From Ctenosaura bakeri (taxonomy: Eukaryota; Chordata; Lepidosauria; Squamata; Iguanidae), in assembly GCA_948474755.1 (NCBI GenBank), contig CAOLHI010000481.1:124001-188000 (forward strand): a stretch of DNA of 64,000 nucleotides, given 5' to 3'. The number at the start of each line of letters is the position of its first letter. The first letter of the stretch is position 1. Positions 36,731 through 48,339 of the stretch are shown piece by piece. The notes under the pieces were generated by a model. It did no database searches. It had not been told where the DNA came from and saw nothing but the letters and a program-made list of their open reading frames with translations. The position numbers and the translations under genes were made by a program.

Positions 36731-37527
36731 CATACCCTCTAACTGTCCAAATGTAACAGGGACAGTACCAATTAATCTTCTGTCATACCAAATTTTTAGA
36801 TGTTTTTCAAATGTCCTGCTTACTCTGTACTCCTCCCACTTTCCCCTTTTGTCCTCAGCTTACTCCAGTTGCTATTAACTAAATTCAAACCACAAAAGTA
36901 GTTTACACTCATTACCTCTGCAGGGGGAAGTGGAGAAGACAGGGCAGAATCTTGCTGCTCCCTATAGGCTCTGGCAAAAGGAAACTGCTGCAGCCTCTCT
37001 TAGCTTGTGTGGTTTTCGTCATAAATATGGCCCTTTCCACACCTTACCTTCTTCCGGCACTGGGGTGTGGGGATCGCACGAGCAGTCTCCAGCAAGAGGC
37101 TCTCATGTCTGGGATCCTTTGGCTCTGCACAAGCTACCTGCTCACACGAGAGCCCCACCTCTTCCTTCTGCAGCACAGCCTGGGAGTTTCCCAGGCTGCA
37201 CTGGGGCAGGAAGCGTGACCGGCATGGCTCCATAGGCTCTGCACGCCAGGTAAGTGTGTGTGGGGCCTGGGAACAATTTTGCGCACCATTTTTGGCTTCT
37301 AGCCGAAAATGAAAAGGTGTGCAATTGGTGCCGGCCGGCCCCTGGAGCGTTGCGTGATTATGAGTGCATCGTGCAGATCGCTCCTCACAATCGCGTGACA
37401 CTCCAGTCCCTCTTTCACATGGAAAATGCCATGCGGAAAGGGCCTATGTTTTGCTATCTTGATTACACTCTGATATTGGTTGGGCATACGCCTTCCAGTT
37501 TTCATCTGCTACATTTTGGAGGGTATG
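36731..37527. mobile_element. Family D, copy 3, split by a nested C element
   Basis: Ends cataccctctaactgtcc and ttttggagggtatg. Removing the C element (37029-37444) and one TAT leaves ~378 bp, the length of an intact D element. Interior blocks gtcctcagcttactccagtt, atctgtaat-like text and tcttgattacactctgatat match copies 2 and 4. Confidence 0.85.
37029..37444. mobile_element. Family C, copy 2, inserted into family D
   Basis: Ends GGCCCTTTCCACAC and ATGCGGAAAGGGCC with target duplication TAT (37026-37028, 37445-37447). The interior is the reverse complement of C1: ggggatcgcacgagcag, cagcctgggagtttcccagg, tggcttctagccgaaaatga. Confidence 0.92.
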
Positions 37528-37734
37528 TTATTGTTTACCTCAGGCTGCATTTTTTCATACATTTTGAATGACAAGTTTTTAAAAGTTAGGAAAAAGGAGA
37601 TGGATTAACCTTGGAGGGAGAAGACCTCACATGAGCCTTTTTTGTACCACTAAAACCTGTACCATTCTGTCACGTCTTTTACTAGATGTGTAGGCCTGAG
37701 TGAATTCAGCTGGCTGGATAAGACACTGATTTCA

Positions 37735-38490
37735 ATAAAGATCAAAACAAATCTGGCCACGGTCTTACATGGCTTGGTTACATCCTATCTGCATTACGGC
37801 AATGTGTTCTATGTGGGGCTGCTTTGGAAAAATGCTCAGAAACTTCAGTTGGCCCAAACTGCTGCAGCCAGACTGTTAGCTCAGATAAGCTATAGGAAAC
37901 ACACAACTCCTTGTTGCAACAGCTCCACTGACTGGCAGTCCATTTCTGGGCATTACTCAAAGTGCTGGTTTTGACCTATAAGGCGCTATACAGCTTGGGC
38001 TCAAATTATTTGAAAGATGGTATCTGCCTTTATGAGCCCCTTAGAGCTCTATGATGTCTTGGGAGGCATACTCTCTATTCCACCGCCTTCCCAGACCCAA
38101 TTGTTGGAAACAAAGGAGAGAGGGCTACTCCCAGACTTCAGAACTTCTTCCCTAGGGTGGCCAGAACGGCCCCATCCGCCCCTTCTTTCCATTGGCAAAT
38201 CAAAACATTTTTATATCGTCAGGCTTTTAAAAATGGATTTGGTGTGGGGGGGTATGCTGTTTTTAAGATGTGTACACAGTCTTTTAATGCATGTTGATGT
38301 TGTTAATGTTTCATGTTTTAACTTCATAAATTGTTTAATACTTTTTAAATATCTCTTATATTCATAGTTTTATTAATGACTTTGTATAGTTTTGACTGGT
38401 ATCGTTTTTAAATATGTTGTTAGCTGGCTTGAGCCCCATTATGGGGAGAAAGCCAGGATATAAATGAATAAAATAAAATAATAAACATTC
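37735..38490 (+). mobile_element. L2-type LINE 3' end
   Basis: The frame from 37774 gives MVTSYLHYGNVFYVGLLWKN, AQKLQLAQTAAARLLAQISY, then degrades. This is the C-terminal tail of an L2-clade RT. It continues as ctataaggcgctatacagct, cttgggctcaaattatttga and the A-rich 3'UTR, ending gagccccattatggggagaa, agccaggatataaatgaata. Truncated and inactive. Confidence 0.85.
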
Positions 38491-39303
38491 TGTGCTGGAA
38501 ACGTCTCACCGGATAAGGAAAGCGCTGTGAAGACCTTCCTTTAAAAGAGGACTTTCAGTTGTTGTGGTTTCCGTGAATTTTCTTGACTGAATTTTACTGG
38601 TAGTTATTATGGCTTTATATTTCTCTGATTCTTCTTTTAAAGTAATTATGTTTTCTTGTTCTACTGTCTTTGATTAGCATTTTAAATCATATTTTTACTG
38701 ATGTTTTACTTCTTCCTTGTTAGTCATCTTGAAGTTTTTGGAAAGGCAGGCTGTGAGCATATACCTATAAAGAATAAAATTGCCAGTGCTTTGGCGAATA
38801 ATGTATGACGAGAACGCCCGTAGGTTGGTTATATTAGGGATATCTGAAGCATGAACCAATGGGAAGGATAGAAAATATCACCTCCTTTAACTGCTCATAA
38901 AATGGAGGCTGTATGTCGAATCGGTCTGAAAGCTGGCAGTTGTGTCTCAGGGCAGTAATACAATGCCTGAAAATATGAAAAATATGCCATTTGGACAGAA
39001 AACACCAAAGTTATAGACATTAGCAGACAGATCGGGCCTCCATTGTAATCAGTACAGAAATGAATAGGAATTGAAAAATGAATGAAATAGTAACAAAAGA
39101 GTGCAATGAAATGAACCAACAATAGCAGATGGAAAACAAAAAAGAACATATCTGCCAGAAAAGAAAAAATAGGTGTGCAAATCCATATTCTTTATGCCGT
39201 AAAAGAACAATCAGAGCAATTATTTAAAATATTTTATATTTTTCACTCATTCTAATGCTTTCCCCTCCTTTTTTTACCCCAACCCCAATTTTGTGTATTG
39301 TAG

Positions 39304-39431
39304 GTTTTGTTAGCTATGACAATCCTGTCTCTGCACAAGCTGCTATACAGGCTATGAATGGCTTTCAGATTGGCATGAAACGCTTGAAAGTTCAACTGAA
39401 GCGCTCCAAAAATGACAGCAAACCTTACTGA
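39304..39431 (+). CDS. CELF2: CELF2 last coding exon: end of RRM3 and stop
   Basis: Acceptor gtgtattgtag|gtttt. It completes the Gly of RNP1 and reads [41 protein letters not shown] and TGA (39429-39431). FVSY finishes RNP1 (KCFGFVSY). The C-terminal [14 protein letters not shown] tail is shared by all CELF1/CELF2 proteins and contains a basic nuclear-localisation-like cluster. Ala in QAMNG (CELF1 has QSMNG) again supports CELF2. The exon continues directly into the 3'UTR. Confidence 0.98.
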
Positions 39432-39473
39432 TCATTACCCCAGAAGCTTACTGCCATTAATTTAGATTTCTTA

Positions 39474-39482
39474 GGGTAAGTC
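39474..39482 (+). promoter_or_regulatory. Strong cryptic 5' splice site just after the stop codon
   Basis: Agg|gtaagt is a textbook donor; the intron would start at 39476. The junction would lie 44 nt after the stop, inside the distance usually tolerated without nonsense-mediated decay. Use is unproven. Confidence 0.45.
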
Positions 39483-40176
39483 CCGTGAGCGAACCCACCC
39501 TCCCTTGTGGCGGCGGTGGGAGAGTTGAGAAAGAACATAACAACACATTTGCCAACCACCGCCAAAAGACAACTGTTTTGACAAGACTGCTTCCATTTTC
39601 CCCACCTGCCATTAAAGGAAACTTTTGGCTGCCCTGGCCACCTAAGTACTGAATTGTGTACTTTCAATATTGACCTACGATATTTTTTTTGAATTTTAAT
39701 TGTCCTTAAAAAAGAAAACATGCACACGCCCCTGAAATCTTAATAGCTGAAATTGTCAAGAGAGAAAAAATTGCAGTTTTAACTTTTTCTGCTCTGGTGT
39801 CCTAATACTTTTGATGGGGATAATGAAAGCGGTTGTACGTCTGGACCTAGATTTTTCCAAAAGGCACCAGCAGTTTATAGGCTAATACAGTGGCCCTGGG
39901 CCAGGAAAGGAACTCATTAAGAAATGACACCAATTCTTTTCATTCGGTTTGTTTCTTATTTAAGGGGCTTGAATATTTTTCGTTCTTAGGGCTTCAGATG
40001 GATATTATGTTATATTATCCTGTTAAACACTGGTCGTCTTTATATATTTCACTTGTTGGTTGTTGTTTTTTTTAATTTCTATTTTTTTTAAGTTCTTAGG
40101 AGGGTTTTTTGTTTTGTTTTTTAGAGCTAGTGTAAAAAAAGACATAGAGATCTGTTTCTAAAGCTACAGGGTTTAA

Positions 40177-40186
40177 AATAAATAAA
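40177..40186 (+). terminator. Overlapping AATAAA signals, proximal 3'UTR
   Basis: Two AATAAA hexamers at 40177-40182 and 40181-40186, about 750 nt after the stop. No strong GU-rich stretch follows closely. Confidence 0.3.
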
Positions 40187-41938
40187 AAGAGCGACAATAC
40201 TTGATGTTTCTTGAAAGATAAACATTTAATAATAATGATGATGATAATAATAATAATAATAGATAACAAAAGAAAGCCACAGGCCTGTAAATTTTATTTG
40301 TAAAAAGCATTTCTATTTTTATACAAAAATTTTTACTGCCTCAGAAATAATGGAAGTTATTTATTGCCTATTGTTAACTTATTGGGTTACTAAAGAGCAG
40401 CTCTCTCTGCTAGCTAGATCCTTTTGAAGTAGTCTCGGGAGTATACGTGCCAAGAATGGGTGCTTTTTCACCGTTGAATCCTACATCTTTTATGGTTCAT
40501 ACTTTTATATCCTCCTGTTTGTAGTTTGTCCGGTGACCTTGTTTGTAGTTTCCATTATCTAGTTTAAAGTTGAGTTGTCTTGGACTTGTCCTTTCTCTTT
40601 CCCTCTACTCTTCCCAACCCACTCCTACACCGCACCGTTTCCTTTTGTTACATTTCTTGGAAACTTCTCTCCCCACCTTTCCCTCCCCAAATAAAGCAGA
40701 AATCCATCTTCTCTAACTCCGTTCAGATGGATTCTTTTTGGGGTTCTCTCATTGTGCCGTCGTCGACCAAGTGTACAGTTAATGCAAATTGTGCGAATGG
40801 CTGAGATTCTAATGAGGAAAGATTTGCATTAGTTTTCTCCTGCACCCATTAAAAATGATTTTGTTTCTGCTGCATAGATTCTCCGTAACTTTTTTCCTCT
40901 TCCTTGTTTTTCCCTAGACATCTTCATGCCCGTTAGCTCATCGTTTGCCTAGCATGTCCCTGTGGCGTCTTAAAAAAAAAAAAAGTTTCATCGTCCCGTC
41001 ATTGTTTCTGATGTCTTTCTGACCTCACATCATAATTTGGTTCTCCTACTGACCTTTGATCTATAGTTTGAACCTTTGAAATTTGCATGTGACCTCATCT
41101 AGCTATAAGAATTCTGGGAAGTCAATGTGAAAAGCATTGCTGCATTTATGCAAGATTGAAATTTATTATTAGTCAAATTAATGATAGGATTATTAAACAC
41201 ACACACACACACACAACCTGTGGCAAAGTGTTTTGTTAGGGTTTTTATTTGTTCCTTTTCCTTATTTTTTTTTTTCCTTTTCTTTTTGTGTTAAAAAAAC
41301 AGACTTGAAAGTATTATACAGAGATTGGCATTCTGGCTGGTCACTGATGACAATAGCAATATGTGTCCAGAGGCACAGAATGTTGGTTTCTAACAGACTA
41401 CTTCCAAAACAGTTTGAAATGAAGAACTGTCTGATTTTAAGTCTCTAGAGGTCTGTAATAGTTTTTACATTTTTCAGGCAGTGTAAAGTTTTTTGATAAG
41501 GCCATTTTAGGTGGCTCACTTTCTCATTAAGAATATATATATAGAACCACTTTTTGTAGATTAGTATAACAAAAAAAAAATTTACCCTGTTTTAGGGCAA
41601 ATGCTACCTATTTGTGTCACCTTTTGCTGAACTGACTCACAAGTTAGACAATCCATGAATTAATGCACATGAAAATTACCTATATTTTATACTGTTTCAA
41701 TGTACAGGAGAAAGGTTACTGTAAGCTGTCGTTCCATTGGTGCTTCTGTGAATTAAGTTGTGGTTTCATCATGGGTCTTATGGTCTTTAAGTGTTCTGTG
41801 TTTATAAACGAGAGGTTTGAAATTGGTTTTTACTTGAACATCAACAACAGAACAAAACAAAAAAACAAATTTCAAAAAACAAAAAAAGTTGTTTGCTTAA
41901 AATTAAAAAAAAAAAAAGAAGGGTTTCATGTGAAAAAA

Positions 41939-41944
41939 AATAAA
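41939..41944 (+). terminator. Candidate poly(A) signal AATAAA
   Basis: Followed 18-35 nt later by gtttgtgttggcttctgtg, a convincing GU-rich downstream element. This would give a ~2.5 kb 3'UTR. Confidence 0.5.
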
Positions 41945-42535
41945 TTCTATTCCAGATTAAGTTTGTGTTGGCTTCTGTGACGCATTGGTGTCAACTTTTT
42001 TTTTTCAAATTATTATTGTGGACAATTTAGATGTGTTTGTGTTCAGCAAAATGTGATCAGTTTTTTTTTTCTTTTAAAGAAATAATAATAATAATAAAAA
42101 AGAAATCAGTGGGAAAAAAAATCTTAGTGCCAAACTCCAAAGGTACTTTTCTTCCTAGAGCTTCAGTGTGTTTCTTGTGTGAAGTAATTTGATAACATGG
42201 GTATTTTACTATGTGTTTTGTATAAATCCCTAATATTTAAAGGAAAAGAGGTTAAAAAGTTTGTTAACTTGCTATCCTGTGGTCTTGTTGCCTGAAATTG
42301 TTGTTGTTTGTTATTTCTCTTGGATGTTTTTTGTAAAACATTGTATAAGTGCCCATGTTTCACTTTTCTAACCACTCTGCACATCAGCGCTGTGAAAGCA
42401 AACCTCACAATGTAATTTCTTCATAATGTATGGAAACCTCTAAGGTGAGAAAGTTTTGAACTTTTAACCCTTTCCACCCAGAGCTGTCTTGAGTGTTAAT
42501 ACTTTTATACATTCACCATTTTGCTGTTTATTTTT

Positions 42536-42582
42536 ATATATACATATATATATATATATCTATAGCTATAAATATATATATA
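42536..42582. repeat. (TA)n-rich tract
   Basis: Atatatacatatatatat-type alternation within the 3'UTR. Confidence 0.85.
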
Positions 42583-42933
42583 CTTAATTTTTTGTGGTTT
42601 ATTTAATACATGGTTGAAATCAGAAAAATGCACAGGGCAGACCTGAAGGACAAAAAAAAAATATTTTACTGCTGTCTAAATTTCTTCTGTATCTATAACT
42701 TAAAAAAAATATTTAAAATAGTAATTGTAGATCTCCTTTTTAGGTCTTTGGGTTTTTTTGTCTTTTCTTAAAAAGAGCTTTTAATATGCTGCTGGGAAAA
42801 AAAATGCTATTCAGTATTAATAAAATAAAATAAAAAATAATTCTTTAATTATGTATTGTATGACCCCTCCTAGACAGGAGAGGTAAACCCACAATTTGAA
42901 ATCATTAAGAAAAAAAAATATTTTTGTAATGAA

Positions 42934-42939
42934 AATAAA
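42934..42939 (+). terminator. Candidate poly(A) signal AATAAA
   Basis: Part of gaaaataaaatgaac; a T-rich and TTGTGC-containing stretch follows. An earlier run of AATAAA-like hexamers lies at 42819-42840. Confidence 0.4.
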
Positions 42940-43608
42940 ATGAACTTTTGCTTAAATCCAATGCACTAGAACTTCCTGGATGAAACTTTATTGTGCACTG
43001 CAGTTAAACTACGTTTTATGGATGAGGTTTACACATGTCGTAATGCTTTGATGTGTTATCTGCCATTATCTGTAATATATTGATCCAGATGTAACAGATG
43101 CAAAGTAGGTGTGGCAATATCTTTTGTGGACCTGATTTCTGTTGATAAGGGAACATGCAGACTTTTGAATTGCAGCTCACTGAGAGGCAGGAAAGGGAAT
43201 TCAGCCAGTTACTCAGCTAGGACGCAGACAAATGAGGCATAAATTAGGCACCCTTTTCTGGGAAAGGGACTGTTCAGGCCAAGCAAATACAGATCATGCC
43301 CACAGTCCTGCAGAAGCAAAGGCTTGCAAGATCTGCCTATAGGGCAGAACATACTCAGCAGAAATCACCCAGAGCAAGCAATATCGAGGAGAAAAATACA
43401 CTTGCATATGCCTATCTATGTGTAGCTAACTCCAGGTAACTTCAGCAGCAATTCTGGTTTTATTTTGACAACAGACCTCCACGCATATGCACTCGATGTG
43501 GCACTTTTTTTTTTTTTAAACCCTTAGTGCCCTTGGCATTAGAAACTGTGAAGGGAGGGCAAGTTGCTCAAAGAAAGAAGAGAAAAGAGTCTTATTGGAC
43601 AAATAAGA

Positions 43609-43771
43609 GGCCATTTCCACACTAGCCTGTTATAGCGCAATGATTCCACTTTCAACATCCTCTGGAATCCTGGGGTTTGCAGTTTTGCCCTCCCGAAACT
43701 GCAAACCCCAGGATTCCAGAGGATGTTGAAAGTGGAATCATCGCGCTATAACAGGCTAGTGCAGAAATGGC
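43609..43771. mobile_element. Family A, copy 4, inside the probable 3'UTR
   Basis: Near-perfect hairpin: ggccatttccacactagcct ... complement ... aggctagtgcagaaatggc. Arms of ~75 nt differ at only a few positions around a ~13-nt loop. Flanking triplets AGA and AGG resemble a 3-bp duplication with one change. Confidence 0.92.
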
Positions 43772-44475
43772 AGGAGTCTCTGGACATGTAGGAACTCCCC
43801 TTCTAGGTCAAAGCAGTTCACTATCATTATGTTACCATTTCAGAGACCTGTCACCTTTTAGAGCACAATCCCTTCTATAGTGGCATTCTTATGCATGGCA
43901 TGGAATTGCAGTCAGAGCTCACCAGTGTGTTTTCAGGGTGTTTTCAGGTTGCCTGGCATACCCCTTTCACATTTGACATATTTATGTTTGCTGCCGTTAT
44001 ATTTGGCTTTCCCTGCAGTGAATATGTGACGTGGGAAGGACAGACACATTGTCCTAAACATGTATCAGGGAGCTGCCACTAATCAGGGCTACCTAGCTTG
44101 TGTGTTTAAATGTTTAGGAATCCACACCAGCTATTCTTATTTCATATATTTGCCATGGAGTTGCAGAAGTACAATTACGACTGCTTTGTGAAATGCGTGT
44201 CTGTCGGATAGATTTCTCAGAAATGACTAAAAATGATACGTTCATAAGACACTTTTCACTGTTGTTTATTTAATTGATAGCAACAGATTTCCATTTGCTA
44301 GATGGAAGTATTCTGCATGACTCAGAAACTTGCATGGTCCATCAACAGAAAGTCATCTAATTTAAAGGTATCGCCTTATCTATTGCGTGTCTCTTATTCT
44401 CTGTTGTGACATTACATGGGTACAGGCCTGCAAACATTTACATGAAGAATTTTTTCACAAGGACCAGAGGTGGCA

Positions 44476-44587
44476 ATCATGGAGTCCCCTAGATATTGCT
44501 AGACTGCAACTCCCAGCATTCCTCACTATTGGCTATGCTCTCCAGGTATGAGGGGAATTGCATTCCAACATATTCTGGAGGGCTGGG
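44476..44587. repeat. Element E, copy 5
   Basis: Contains ctagactgcaactcccagca, ttcctcactattggctatgc and gggaattgcattccaacata ttctgg; the arms pair imperfectly. Lies in the probable 3'UTR. Confidence 0.65.
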
Positions 44588-47352
44588 TAATTGCCATCCC
44601 TGACATAGAGGGATTCTATGAATTCTCCATGTTTGCAGAACATAGCCCCAAAAACAGAAGAGACAGAAAAAAAGAGATGCTGATAACCCTTCACTGCCTT
44701 TTTTTAAAAGTTGGATTGGATAGCATTCTTACTCACAAACCAAATTTGGGTCATCTGGTACTGGAAAATAAAAGCCTTTCCAAGCCAATACATTTCAGCA
44801 GCTTTACATGCTTCTGATAAAATCATTCCCCATTGTCTGTTCCTCTTTGATTTCATTGAAAACACCTCCAACGTTCTTCCTTCCTCTAATCCCCCTTGTA
44901 AATTATCTTTTAAAAGTACAGATGATCTTCATAAACCCCACACCCCCACTTTTGTTTTAAAATGTTTATTTTCTAGAGAAGCCCTGGGGTGGAAAGGACT
45001 AGAATCCAAATGATGTAAAATAAATAATAATAATAAAACAAAAAAAAATTAAAAAGGTTTCTTATAGCACACGCACTTATAGGTAAAAGTATCATGTTTT
45101 TACTACTGCTGGGGCCTTCCTGAACCCTTTGAGGGCTATTTTGTACTTCTTGCAGCACTTCTTTTGCCTACAAAATTATTACATACACTGATACATAATA
45201 TGAGACCATTGTTGTTATTTTTCCCCCCAATGCGTATTGCTGTTCATTGTTTAAATTTCCAAAATAACTGTGCTTTAAACAAAAAACAAAAAACTAACAG
45301 ACAAGAAAACCCACATCAGATCGTTTCTGACATAAAACTCAGAGAGGACATTCTCTCTCTAACCACCTGTTGCTCAGCCTGCTTATGCAATGTGCTCTAA
45401 AGCCCCATGCAAGCCCTGTTAAAATGGCAGCGATGTGTGATGCTTTGCAGCAAGTACAGTTAAGTCAGGCCACCAACTGGTGCTAAATTCCTTATATTGG
45501 GGAGCTCTTGTTTAATTGCATCTGTCAAATCCCTTTCTTCTTACTCTTTATTTTTCAAGCACATTCATTTTGCAGTGCAAAGAAATCTTGACTTTAAAAC
45601 AACAAAAAATAAAAATAAACCTCTCGTCATTTCCTTAGGGATGAAGATAGGGATCCAAACAAAGGAGATGCATGTGGGACACCAACAAAGCTGAAACTTT
45701 GCTAGCTAGCTGCCTTTCTCAGTTCCCGCTGTCCAAGGGGGTGGCTGATGTGGTACTGGGAACCATTCTTGCAGTGGAAAGCACTGCAAAGAAAATCAGC
45801 CAGCAAAGTTACAGTTTCACAAATGAGGGACTCTACTAATGCACTGAACTCACTTCCATACACAACTTCTTCTTTAAAAAAAAAAATCAGATAGCTTATT
45901 GATTGCTTAGTTATAAAATATCAAATACTGAGAGGGAAGCTGCAAGAGTGCAAAGGGCTTAATAACAGAGGAAGAGGAAAAAAGATAAACAAGGGGAATT
46001 TGCTTTTCCAAATTCAACTTCAAAAGCACAAAGTAGTAGTTTCCCAACCAAAATTAGCTAATGTCAATGAAATGGCCATATTCAAAGGAGTAACAAGTTC
46101 ATCTTTCTTTCACCATAGGGGTTAATTATTCCTTGGCTTGTGCTACTCTCTGAAATCATTTTACTGTTTCTGTTTTTATTAACTTAAATGCTAATTAACA
46201 AAAATAGGTTTTTTTTTTAAATAACCCTGTAGTTTCATTATCTTTCTGAATGATGTCATAACAACAACAAAAATAGCCCTGTGTACCTGGGCAGGGGTGG
46301 GAGTGGGATATTGTGCTGTGAGAAATTGTTGTTTGTAGATTAATAATAATTCTCTTTTAGTTGAGAATGTCAAAAACTTAGGACATGATCCACTCATGCT
46401 GCGGGTGTAAGGTCCATATGCAGAGAATTTCCGTTGGCTCAATGAAGCTCTGTTTCTCAGCCTAGTGGAAATTACTCATGCACAAGTAATTTTTATGAAG
46501 GTAAGAGGAAGGCTAGATTGGAATATGGGAGGCATATTCCCATTTTTCCAAGCATCCTGTCACTTTACATGTGCTGCACACATAATGGTGGCAGGAGAAA
46601 TAGGGTTCTTTTGAATACCATGCAAATCCTCCACATATGGACACTGAACCTGTGGTTGAAATGGACAGTGCCCTACGTTTTTGTATCTTTTAAAAGTTTT
46701 GTCAGAGAAAAGCCAAAGTTATTGCAAGCTAGTGGAAACTGTAAGACCATTTGAGTATTGTTTCTATTTTGTTGATGCATTTGGATTTTGCTGTTTGATG
46801 GAATTTGAGCCAAAAAACAAAAAACCCACACGCTTTCTATTTCTAAAACTTGATTGTACTTATGCATTTTGTACCAGTGGAATTTTTTATACTGGGGATT
46901 TAAAAAAAAAATGGAAAATTTTGTGGCTTACTCTTGTGGGCCTCCAGATCATGGCTGATTTTCAAGTTTGATTTCCAGTTGGTAGAAAGAGAGTTGGTTT
47001 TGTTTAGAGAATTTAAAAAAAAAAAAAACTTTGGCTTGGTTTAATTATTTCCCTTTGCTTATATTTAGTGTTTAGAATTTTTGTCTTTAAAACAAGCGGT
47101 AAGTTTCACTTTTTATTCTGTATTGTGCAGTTACACAATATAAAAATAAATTAGAATTTAGGAGTACACAGTCACTTTACGTGGATAAATGTATTAGTTA
47201 AAAATAGGGGTTTGCTTTTTTGCTGTTTAGATCAAAAGTTTTTTCTGATTCTTCTGTCTTCATTGTGAACATAACCGTGTAGTTGAAACAGTCAAACTTA
47301 TTTTTGTAACGTATGTTATTGTGTGATGCAGTTTTTTGCTTCTGTCTCCAAT

Positions 47353-47358
47353 ATTAAA
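47353..47358 (+). terminator. Probable distal poly(A) signal ATTAAA
   Basis: Caatattaaaccattttcc is followed about 35 nt on by tctgtgttgtaatgttggtg (GU-rich). I chose this as the end of the CELF2 3'UTR because of the signal, the GU-rich element and the total length. Confidence 0.5.
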
Positions 47359-47677
47359 CCATTTTCCTAATACTTGTCTCTCTTTCTCTCTCTGTGTTGT
47401 AATGTTGGTGGTCATTCCGTGTTGGTAATACATCTGCACACCTCACTGTTTCACGTCCCTGTTTATTTTTTTTCTATTTGTTGTGTACAAAGATACAGTC
47501 GATTCCAACTAAGTGAACCTCTGATTGGAGAGTGAATGCAGATTTATAGATACCTTTGGTCTATTTTACCTCTCCCCCTTCTTGCCCTCCCCATGCCAGC
47601 TGCCTTTGAACATTTTGATATAAGCAAGTGGTCATTTTAATTGCTAGTCTGCAGTCATATTGGAGATGCCTTTTTAA

Positions 47678-47702
47678 AACACACACACACACACACACAC
47701 AC
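47678..47702. repeat. (CA)n microsatellite
   Basis: Uninterrupted CA dinucleotides. Confidence 0.95.
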
Positions 47703-48271
47703 GAATACCTACACAGTTTTGCAAAATCACAGGTAAAGATTTTCTCTGCTTCAAGACAGAAAAGTCACATGCTTCTGTTTTGCAGGAGCATTTTTAGTCA
47801 TTTGATGCAAACACAGACAAGAAAATGTTGCTATTTCTTCAAACTACTCAGTGCTCTGGCAGCATATGGAGGTAGTCCACCAGTTTTCAGAAGTAATAAA
47901 AGTTTTAACTACAGGTGGGGGAGACTGAACCCAAACCCACCAAGTGAACAAGCTTGTTATAGACTAATACAGAGCTATGTGAGCTCAGGGAGAGCTTTAA
48001 ATTATTAATAGTAGTGTAAGGGGTTTTTTAAAGTAAAAACAGCAACACTACAGGTGCTGAACTGGAATGTTTTGATCTTAGCACACAAGGCAGAAATATC
48101 TCAGCGATGGTTAATAAAAGAACGCACATCTCTAAGGAGAAAAGTGACTACTTCATTATTTAGTTCCCTCTTGGGTGAGGGTGATGCTCTTTTTTTTATC
48201 GGAGAAAACAAACTACTAAAAAACTAAATTATGAACAGGCAAGTCACTCTGATGCTTTTTTTTTTCTTCAG

Positions 48272-48339
48272 TTCTGCCCAGTACTCTTACAAATTCTGCC
48301 ATCCCTTCATCAACCATTGACTTGGGTGGGAATGACTGA
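48272..48339 (+). other. Speculative alternative terminal exon 1
   Basis: A strong acceptor (gctttttttttttcttcag|ttctgc) precedes it. Entered in phase 1, like every CELF2 junction here, it reads V-LPSTLTNSAIPSSTIDLG-GND then TGA at 48337-48339. Entered from the donor at 39476 it would only be a non-coding 3'UTR exon. No family match is known to me, and the tail could be chance. Confidence 0.22.

Larger units (their letters stand above)
34382..39303 (+). other. CELF2: CELF2 last coding intron, 4.9 kb
   Basis: No exon recognised. It holds B3 (34938), D3 (36731) with C2 nested in it (37029), and an L2 LINE end (37735). Segments 35410-36730 and 38490-39300 show no named feature. Confidence 0.9.
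1..47375 (+). other. CELF2: CELF2 gene, 3' part (linker end, RRM3, 3'UTR)
   Basis: Five spliced segments translate into one continuous CELF-family C-terminus. The paralogue is CELF2 rather than CELF1, judged by the linker peptides MNALQLQNLATLA, AGAAMNSLTSLGTLQGLAGA and [17 protein letters not shown], by [15 protein letters not shown], and by RRM3 residues such as DILQMF and GNVISAK (CELF1 has DLLQMF and GNVVSAK). CELF proteins bind GU-rich RNA. They control alternative splicing in the nucleus and mRNA translation and decay in the cytoplasm. Every exon here starts and ends in phase 1. The gene starts outside the window. The right boundary is inferred from a poly(A) signal at 47353-47358 and is much less certain than the exons. 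Confidence 0.93.
39432..47375 (+). other. CELF2: CELF2 3'UTR (extent inferred)
   Basis: From the stop codon onward the DNA is T- and A-rich, with long T and A tracts and GU-rich patches. Until 43.6 kb it is almost free of transposons, as expected for a conserved UTR in this repeat-laden locus. A family A hairpin (43609) and element E5 (44476) lie further on. The proposed end uses ATTAAA at 47353-47358, followed by ctctctgtgttgtaatgttg. Human CELF2 has, as I remember, a multi-kilobase 3'UTR, consistent with ~8 kb here. Shorter forms could end at earlier signals. Short open frames inside are not credible genes. Confidence 0.6.
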
